A stretch of 64,000 nt of DNA from Euborellia annulipes (Eukaryota > Arthropoda > Insecta > Dermaptera > Anisolabididae): contig JAKCPI010005210.1 of NCBI GenBank assembly GCA_023213315.1, positions 1-64,000 on the forward strand. Direction: 5' to 3'. The position numbers and the translations under genes were made by a program. Below are positions 57,330 through 64,000 of the stretch, in pieces; position 1 is the stretch's first letter, and every line of letters starts with the position of its first letter. Below the pieces are notes generated by a model. The model saw only the letters and a program-made list of their open reading frames with translations. It was not told where the DNA came from and made no database searches.

Positions 57330-59070
57330 GACAAAGGAAAATAAATTAATCCGGGCCGAAAACAAGTCTTTTATTTTATTTCCTCGATAAAAGTCAATTT
57401 AAGCAGCTCGTAGCTTAATCACAAAAGGAAAGAATTATTCGCTTGGGCGACCAACGTGCTCACAACACGCAGTATTTGGTTTCGGGGATAGAGGAATTTT
57501 ATCTTTGTTTTCCCAACATTCTTATAGTTGAGAATGAACATTCATAATGTTTCGGTTACACTAGTGATCTCTATAGAGCAGGATCTTCATAAAATAAACA
57601 TTCAAAAACAAATTAAATTTTAATGACATTCGACTGTTATAAAATATGCGGGTGAACTTCTTATGTAAATTTAATCGATTAGAAATTTCGATTTTTCTCT
57701 TCTTATAAATATTGAATATCTAAATTTCGTTTATTTTCACAATCTCTTTTAAAATACTCCGTCCGAACCGAAACTCGAAATGGATGTAAATTGCGGCTAA
57801 GGTGCTCTTGATTGATTTAATGATATATGATATATAATTTGTAGGCAGCTTCAAACTAAAAGGCTTTTTATTTTTATTCCTTTTGAAATTTTATTTTTTT
57901 TTTTCATATATATATATAATTTATATACCTAGATTTTATTTTAAAATTTTACTTTTAATCCACTATCCACATATAATGAAGATGGTATATATTTATTCTA
58001 TAAAGATAAAAATTTTCATATTTGAATTTGTTAAAAAAAAAAAATTAAATAGATTGCAAATTAGACAAATTTATGTAGAAATTAATATTAACAAATTTTT
58101 TATATATATATAAAATTTATTATTGTTGCTTTAAACGTGTTTTGAATCTTAAAAGATTAAAAAAAAAGAGATGTTTATATATATATTGATATATATCGTT
58201 ATTAACAAATTAAATATCTATTTTTTATTTAAAAAAATAAAAATTTGTATTCAGAGCATATTCAATTAGATTTAAATGAAGTTATAGGCCTAATTATTAG
58301 AGTTTTGAATTATATATTCTTTTTTAAAGAAATTTTATATTATTTTTTGTTTTTTTGTTTTTGTACACTTTAAAAAAATATTACAAAAATTTTGTTTTGC
58401 AAATCTTTCTCTCTGTATCTTTTTTTTTATTGTATTGTTCACATGTAATAAATACTTTTGAGTTTAATAAATCATCTTGGCTGGCACTATTTAAGCTTTT
58501 CTTTTTTTTTTTAACCAATTCCTGAGAACCTCCACCATGGGATCAGAACCAAGAGTAAGATGCAAGAAAAATAATAAAATATAAACTTATATATATAGTA
58601 TTATTTAATAATGAATTTGCCCAGATCACTGACCGTGTCCGAGCCACTGTACCATCCACGATGACAGAGGGTAAAGGCATCTGATAAAGTCTTCCGGCAA
58701 AGCACATAATCTGCGATTTTGCTCAGCTTCACTTTTTCCCGTTACGATGATATCATCTAAATAATTTGCATATCCATCTTACTAATTAAATATTCAATAA
58801 ATCTTTGAAAAATAGCCGAGGCGCCGGCGTGACGTTGAAATTGAATAAGTCCATGTTGCCTGTTAATAACTGCTATTGATTTCGGACTCTTCATTTGTAA
58901 GGGCTATGCATCTGACAAATCTATCTTTGAGAAAGATTTTCTATTTTGTAATTTTTACATGAGCTCTTCAGGCGTAGGAAGTGGATAAGGGTGGATTAAT
59001 TGTTACCTCGAAATCTCCACAAATTCGAACTTTACCATTTGGCTTCAAGACGATAACAATTGAAGCAGCA

Positions 59071-59175
59071 ACTGATGATGTCATTAGCAGAATAAAGCCG
59101 AAACGTATCCAGAATTGAGAGTTTTTATTTAATATAGAGGCTCTAAAATTGGCTGCCAACTCCTCTGTCCTGTAT
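59071..59175 (+). mobile_element. Minimal hammerhead insertion inside gypsy pol, 14-bp TSD
   Basis: Identical CAATTGAAGCAGCA at 59057-59070 and 59176-59189. The 105-bp insert begins one base before the CUGAUGA box and contains the downstream TGGCTGC box. The retroelement reading frame is continuous when one duplication copy and the insert are disregarded. Confidence 0.88.
59072..59107 (+). ncRNA. Hammerhead motif, weak stem II
   Basis: CUGAUGA, extra U, poorly paired stem II (GUC.. / ..GCC), GAAACGUA. No room for the 5' half of stem I within the insert. Confidence 0.5.
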
Positions 59176-59695
59176 CAATTGAAGCAGCAGTTGAAATTGG
59201 TTCCAGCTTTTGTTAATCTTTCTAATTCTAATTGGCTTAAAAAACTTCAGAATTGACCCTGGAAAGTATAATAAAATGCTTGAACAAGTTTCTAAACCAT
59301 CCGAGAATACATTCTTGAAACGATTAATTATTTCATTAAGCTGATAAGAATGTTCATCGCCCTCACTAAACGGGTTCAATCATTTCAAAAAATTTGTCGC
59401 CTTTGCAAGTGTTTGCCACCACCAATCTAAGTGAACGAATCATATTTCCAAGCTTGACTTCGACATTGGTCCAGCCTTTAAGAGGTTCGTCTGTAGATGC
59501 ATAACTTCTAAGTTGAGAATTTGGTGGCTTCAATTTTGAAGATCCAATAGCTTGATAACCTTCTAAGCCAATAATACCGAATGTGGCTCCAGTATCAATA
59601 ATAAATTTCATTGGAGTATGTATCATTTACTAGAATATTAAGGGGAAAAAAAAAAGCCCAATCTTCTTACTAGAAATTCTCGCCCCCAAACGACT

Positions 59696-59728
59696 GACGT
59701 TTCGGCCCGAGGTCTATGCCATCTTCAG
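59696..59728 (-). ncRNA. Hammerhead ribozyme motif
   Basis: CUGAAGA, extra U, stem II GGC..GCC with loop, GAAACGUC. Stem I begins GCU/AGU. Confidence 0.65.
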
Positions 59729-59854
59729 AGCCGGCTGGCAATAATCAAAAAGTGTGGATATTTGCAAAAACATTTTCATTTTCTCTACGTTTTGCTGGAG
59801 CGGACCACATGCTGAATGATGTCGCTGTCACTTTTTGATTATTGCCAGCCGGCT

Positions 59855-59887
59855 CTGAAGATGGCCTAGACCTCGGGCCGAAACGTC
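59855..59887 (+). ncRNA. Hammerhead ribozyme motif, fully paired
   Basis: CUGAAGA, extra U, stem II GGCC/GGCC, GAAACGUC. Stem I CGGCU/AGCCG (5 bp), internal loop, then GCC/GGC. Confidence 0.8.
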
Positions 59888-59995
59888 AGCCGTGAGGGCG
59901 AGAATTGAAATAAAAGAATATTTGGCTGCAATCGTCTCGTTTTTGTTCCTGACTCTCACCAATAAGCCTACAGCCGCAGATCTTCATTGATCAAA

Positions 59996-61056
59996 TATTA
60001 GTAAAAAATTTATCATTATTTCAATTTAAATCTATTGAATAAGCATTTTTCACTTTTCATCATCGCAAATGACTGCAATTATGCCAGGAATAACTCGTTT
60101 TTTAATTTATTCTTTTTTAATTTTCAAAGTAAAACTAACAAAAAATTTTTCCCCATGATTCAATATAATCCACCATTCTTCTTTATTTAGGAAATTTCTC
60201 TAAACTTTAAATAAAAAATAAAAGATTATTTTTTTTATATAACCGATTTATTTGACAAACAATATTAAAATAATTTACATATACCCTTTAACAAATCAAA
60301 AAGCAATGACTAGAGAATAAAGAGTACATTATGGAGCAAGAATAAATCAAGATTAAACTAATCTCGATTTCCAAGTTTACATCTAATATCACAAGTTGAT
60401 AAAATAATAAGTAATAGTGAGTCATTCATTCCAAGTCAAATTATCTAGGCGGGACACCCAGCATTTCGGATTTAAATGAAAATTCTTTTTAATCGCTCAC
60501 TCCCTCAGCGGCTTGCGTTTTTTGGAGTTGTATAAAACAAAATTTTCAAATGTGACGTTTAAATATTTTTGTAGATAATCAATTAATAAAATTTGATGTT
60601 GTTAGATGACTAATTGAAAAGTCTCGATTTCATATTAAAATATTATATTTAAAAATAAAATATTTTCAATGCAGCGAATTTGTGTCGCAACAGTCGCGAG
60701 ACAAAATCGCAGGACTTTGTCTTTAGGTGTGTACTAGGCTTTATTTAACATAAATAAAAATTATATCTTTCTGCCTTTCTTAATTATTTGTGTTCTTTAT
60801 TCCAACGATCTCCTATAAAGCATTTTTTACTCAACATAAAATATAAATAAACTCAAATAAGAAAATCTGCATGAAAAATTTCTTTTTTTTTAAATTCTTG
60901 TGAGACTCATAACGAATCAGTACTTTGGAAATAATTTCACTTCAATATTTTAATTATGAAGGAGCCACTAATTTTTTTTATAATGAAGAAATTGGGAAAT
61001 TCATTCAATCAGTTTTCTTTAATTTAATATGTTTTTCTCGGAAAGTAATGAATGTA
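59996..61056. other. AT-rich intergenic DNA
   Basis: No gene, tRNA or recognised repeat seen. Confidence 0.5.
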
Positions 61057-61267
61057 CAGTGAGGGACAATATTAAGTCCCACCCATCCGTTTTCTACTTG
61101 TGATTATTTCATTGTTTTTAAAAAAATATCTTATATTTTTTAATGGAAACGTTGATGGTTCAAACCTAGAAAATTTCCAATAAAGATTTTCATTTTTTTT
61201 TATAAAAACACTGAAATAATCACAAGTAGAAAACGCATGGGTGGGACATGACTTTACAGCTTCACTG
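61057..61267. mobile_element. Tc1/mariner-like MITE
   Basis: Ends CAGTGAGGGAC.. and ..CTTCACTG with TA on both sides (61055-61056 and 61268-61269). Sub-terminal arms CCACCCATCCGTTTTCTACT and mirror pair over about 50 bp. No ORF. Confidence 0.75.
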
Positions 61268-62392
61268 TACAGCCAATAGTGTATCTCAATGAATTAAAAA
61301 TATAAAAAAGTTTCCCCCTCGATCATTTGACCTGTAATGACTCTATTAGAAATGGAACAAATCGTTAACATCTTTACAACCAGTCAAGGGGAAATAATGA
61401 ATAAATTTTCGATTAAAAAAAAAAAATGAAGATGCAGATTTGCTCCATCTCTAATAATGTAATCTAACAAAGTGCATTTGATAAAATATTGTATTTAAAT
61501 AAAATTCTAATAAAAATAAATTTTTATTTATCATGGCATAAATTATAAAAAAAATTTTAATTTCTTTTGTAAATTTTAATTAAAATTTTGTTTAAAAAAA
61601 GAAAGTGTAAAATAGAAGCATTCGCTTAAGCTTTGATAAATAAACATCTTTTAACATTTAATACTGTAAAAATCTATTAAAGGCAGTTTCTTAAGCTTCT
61701 GCTATCAGTTTTCTAAAATGCATTATTAAAATAAAAGAAAAAATGGCATCAAAAAATCGTTGATATTTTAGTAAAAAAAATAATGACTTAAAATATGTAA
61801 TTTGTATTTGAAAAATCGAAAAATTCCGATTTCACTTTTAATGACTAACATACATATCATGAGACGAGAAAGTGTTTAGAGGGGATCTTCGGAGAAGCAA
61901 TTCGCCCGCCCAAACACTTTCTTGTCTACTAATACGTATATATATATATATATATATTTATACATGTATAGATGTAATATGTTTGGTGTATATTTATTAT
62001 ATAAATACAAATGTATCTGTCTTAATTGGCTTTTCTAAATTTTTAATTATTCCTAGAGAGATGTTTAAAATATTATGAATTAATTTAAAATATTGGCAAG
62101 AAATGTATTTTTTTTTTTGTTGTTGTTGTTTTTGTTGATGTTAGTGTTTGAAGGCAAATGCGGCGTTTCTTTAGAAATGTGTTTCAGCTGACGTTTCTTG
62201 CCAAATATTTTAGACTCTTACTTTATTGTGCTTTTCTATTTTTTATATTTTATTTTCTGATTTGCAAGTAAGATTAGGGTTATATTTTTTTATATTTGAT
62301 TTAAAAATAAAGATTGATTCGATTTTACTGGTTTAGAAATAGACTAAATGAACACATTGATGAGAGCGTAATTTTAAATCTAAAATTGTCCT

Positions 62393-62510
62393 AGCACAGG
62401 GGTAGAGTTTTCGCCTCTTGTGCTAGGGTCAGAGGTTCGCTTTCCGTCGACACAAATGAATTAATTGGCTACCAATCAATTGAAATAAATAGGGACGGGG
62501 TTTAAATTAT
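62393..62510 (+). repeat. tRNA-derived SINE
   Basis: GGGGTAGAGTTTTCGCC (box A region), GAGGTTCGCTTTCC (box B), then AATTGGCTACCAATCAATTG and AAATAAATAGGGACGGGGTT body. Confidence 0.65.
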
Positions 62511-62697
62511 TGTGGTTTTGAATGAAATTATTTTGAATAATTTTTATTTAAATTTCGGGCTATTAAATTTTAGACTTAAAATAATTTCATCACCAATACG
62601 CATTAAGTCACAGGACACCCTGTATATCCATATATACGAGTGCTTGTATATACAGCATGTTACTAAATCAAAATTCAGGCAATGTCATAATCAGTAC

Positions 62698-62845
62698 AAC
62701 AATTAAGTTCTCACCTGGAAGATAGAGTCTTGAGAATATGGCGTATAGTGAAATAATTTTAATGACCGAATAGGTGAAACGCAAAATCTGGTACAGATGA
62801 TTTTATATACTCAAGGCTCTAGCTCCCAGGTGGGGACTTAATTGT
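62698..62845. repeat. Fold-back repeat
   Basis: ACAATTAAGT.CTCACCTGG and mirrored CCAGGTGGGGACTTAATTGT arms, about 40 bp with mismatches. No ribozyme core. Confidence 0.55.
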
Positions 62846-63712
62846 GGCGCTCACTGTACCATAACCAGGGGGGGGGGGGGTGTTCAAAACCCCCCTGAAA
62901 TCTTAAAACAAATCAATAAATAAAAAAAATAGAAAGATAAAGTGTTGAAAATTTTAAACATTTTTAAATTCTTTAAAATTTATTATTCACTTCACATTAG
63001 AAAAAAGTAAAAAATTCCTCTGGTCAGAATTAATTAGTTAATGTCAGCAGCAGACATTTCTTAGGTAATTTAAGAAAAACAGCAACACCGTTGAGTATAT
63101 TTATTGTAGATTGAAAAAATTATAAAATTTTTGGCAATTTTCTTCAAAAGAAAATTTTGTTAGTTCAAGTTCAAATAAAATTTAATTTAATTTCTAAAAA
63201 GTATTCTATATTTAGTTTTTTCATTGGTGCGGGTTGTTAATTTTAAAGAATTTCGTACATTAATTATTCTCTACCAGTTGATGTCATCATTACCAGTAAA
63301 ATATTTATATATAATGAGACACGAAAATAAAGGAACCTCTTTTTTGCTTTTTAATAGAAAAATCTAAGATATTTTAACTAAAATCCAGAGTAAAATATTG
63401 GAGTTTAGTTTATATTTTCTACTATATAAGAAAAAGAGGTTACTTTTCGGGTTTCTCTATATATTTATTCTTTATTATAATATTTTTACATATAACGATA
63501 TATTATCGTGAATAGAATGAAGTTTGAATACGATTTCATCCTTTACAGCCGAACAAAAATTTATTAAAAAATGTTTGAAATAAAAAAATATATATAAAAA
63601 GCAAAGCGTTAACTATACACGATAATATATATATATGGTCTTAAATGAATCAATCTCATATTACTTACAATTTTAGGGTTTGAATTAATACTCTTAAATG
63701 TCGAATGAAAAT

Positions 63713-63904
63713 TCACTCAAGAGAAATGCCCTCAATCCAGCTGCTAAGGTCCTGGTTGCCCTCGCAATCGAGAACGAGTTCCTTGGGCTGCTCGTTGTTG
63801 GTGCCTAATAATTGCTGAGCGGCATCCCTTCCTGTTAAATATGCTCCATGAACAGTCGAATAAAAACTGTGATGGGTGTGTTCGCCAGCAAACAACACCG
63901 TAGG
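63713..63904 (-). CDS. Polyamine/spermine oxidase-like flavoprotein, last coding exon (partial)
   Basis: The terminal exon of an FAD-dependent amine oxidase. The acceptor TTTCAG (reverse strand) sits just beyond 63904. The exon encodes 63 residues and a stop. It opens with PTVLFAGEHTHHSFYSTVHG and continues AYLTGRDAAQQLL, the C-terminal FAD-contacting segment shared by spermine oxidase, N1-acetylpolyamine oxidase and LSD1. FYST before VHGA is closer to the polyamine oxidases than to LSD1, but AGEHT is LSD1-like, so the subfamily is unsettled. The rest of the gene lies beyond the right end of the window. The low-GC tail downstream (towards 63600) is presumably its 3' UTR. Confidence 0.75.
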   Translation of the reverse strand, partial: PTVLFAGEHTHHSFYSTVHGAYLTGRDAAQQLLGTNNEQPKELVLDCEGNQDLSSWIEGISLE

Positions 63905-64000
63905 CTGAAATCAAAAATTTGACATGTGAGTAAAATTTTGACGTGACAACGTCTTACAAGGCATGTATAGGGGGGGGGGGGGGGGGGGGGCATGTAAGAA

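Larger units (their letters stand above)
56629..57381. mobile_element. Inverted hammerhead pair element, TSD about 17 bp
   Basis: CCTCTATAAAAGACAAT (56612-56628) and CCTCGATAAAAGTCAAT (57382-57398) match at 15 of 17. Ribozymes at minus 56711-56744 and plus 57307-57329. The loop holds about 500 bp of unrelated sequence. Confidence 0.7.
49700..58600. other. Gene-poor repeat-rich intergenic region
   Basis: No credible coding exon. Contains a decayed hammerhead (about 49998-50032), SINEs, poly-G tracts at 52862-52920, 53640-53690, 53912-53950, 54428-54440 and 54592-54607, hAT-like end sequences (CATGGGCGTAGCCA at 52835, TGGCTACGCCTATG to 53964), a palindrome 56248-56365 and a fold-back element 56629-57381. 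Confidence 0.5.
58700..59626 (-). pseudogene. Gypsy-type LTR retrotransposon pol relic
   Basis: Minus strand order: aspartic protease with FIIDTGA motif (59366-59626), linker, reverse-transcriptase start with KPNGKVRICGDFEVTINP (about 58990-59040), and YLDD box (about 58745-58770). Stops and frameshifts interrupt it, and a 105-bp hammerhead element is inserted at 59071-59175. LTRs were not found. Inactive copy of a common invertebrate retroelement class. Confidence 0.8.
59676..59995. mobile_element. Inverted hammerhead pair element
   Basis: Arms TTCTCGCCC..GACGTTTCGG and mirror to 59908. Both ribozymes intact. Tail with TACAGCCGCAG near 59980. No clear target duplication. Confidence 0.75.
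61270..63712. other. AT-rich intergenic DNA, SINE and palindrome
   Basis: Contains the SINE 62393-62510, the fold-back 62698-62845 and a poly-G tract at about 62870-62881. The right end should include the 3' UTR of the oxidase gene. Nothing else recognised. Confidence 0.5.

Noticed and set aside
57545..57590. Minus-strand AUGAAGAU...ACCGAAACAUUAU
   Set aside because: The CUGANGA box is changed at its first base and stem II pairs poorly; possibly a decayed copy but not counted.
62158..62205. GACGTTTC and related text near 62170-62200
   Set aside because: No stem II or CUGANGA box on either strand.

Overview
The window looks like AT-rich nuclear DNA from an invertebrate animal, most likely an arthropod. 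The genes have many introns with GT..AG borders, the proteins are animal-type, and transposon debris is dense. I cannot name the species. Five protein genes are supported. They are the 3' part of spastin (+, 292-10286), an intronless TIA1/Rox8-type RNA-binding protein (-, 16560-17795), a complete GCN2/EIF2AK4 kinase in 27 coding exons (+, 18450-40031, about 1623 aa), a CREBRF/REPTOR-type bZIP factor in 5 coding exons (+, 43421-49023, about 606 aa), and the last coding exon of a polyamine-oxidase-like flavoenzyme (-, 63713-63904).

Layout: 1-10286 is spastin, with introns full of repeats. 10287-16559 is AT-rich convergent intergenic DNA. 16560-40031 is the head-to-head TIA1/GCN2 pair, whose start codons lie 654 bp apart. 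40032-42250 is intergenic. 42257-49023 is CREBRF with a recognisable promoter (one CLEAR/E-box and two perfect CREs). 49024-63712 holds no recognised host gene, only relics of LTR, Tc1/mariner, hAT-like and SINE elements and hammerhead elements. TIA1, GCN2 and CREBRF all belong to the nutrient and translation stress response: GCN2 phosphorylates eIF2alpha, TIA1 gathers stalled mRNPs into stress granules, and CREBRF/REPTOR drives starvation transcription.

The most striking content is a family of hammerhead-ribozyme motifs, about 29 copies on both strands. Each has a CUGANGA box, nearly always one extra U (sometimes A), a stem II hairpin, GAAA, and then usually a self-complementary ACGU before H17. 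This matches the minimalist, dimer-type hammerheads known from Penelope-like retroelements. Most copies sit in inverted pairs inside short fold-back elements. Several of these are flanked by 10-17 bp target-site duplications, one interrupts a gypsy pol relic, and one has an unoccupied paralogous site elsewhere in the window. No Penelope reverse transcriptase or GIY-YIG ORF is present, so these look like non-autonomous units. Many lie in GCN2 introns, some in sense orientation.
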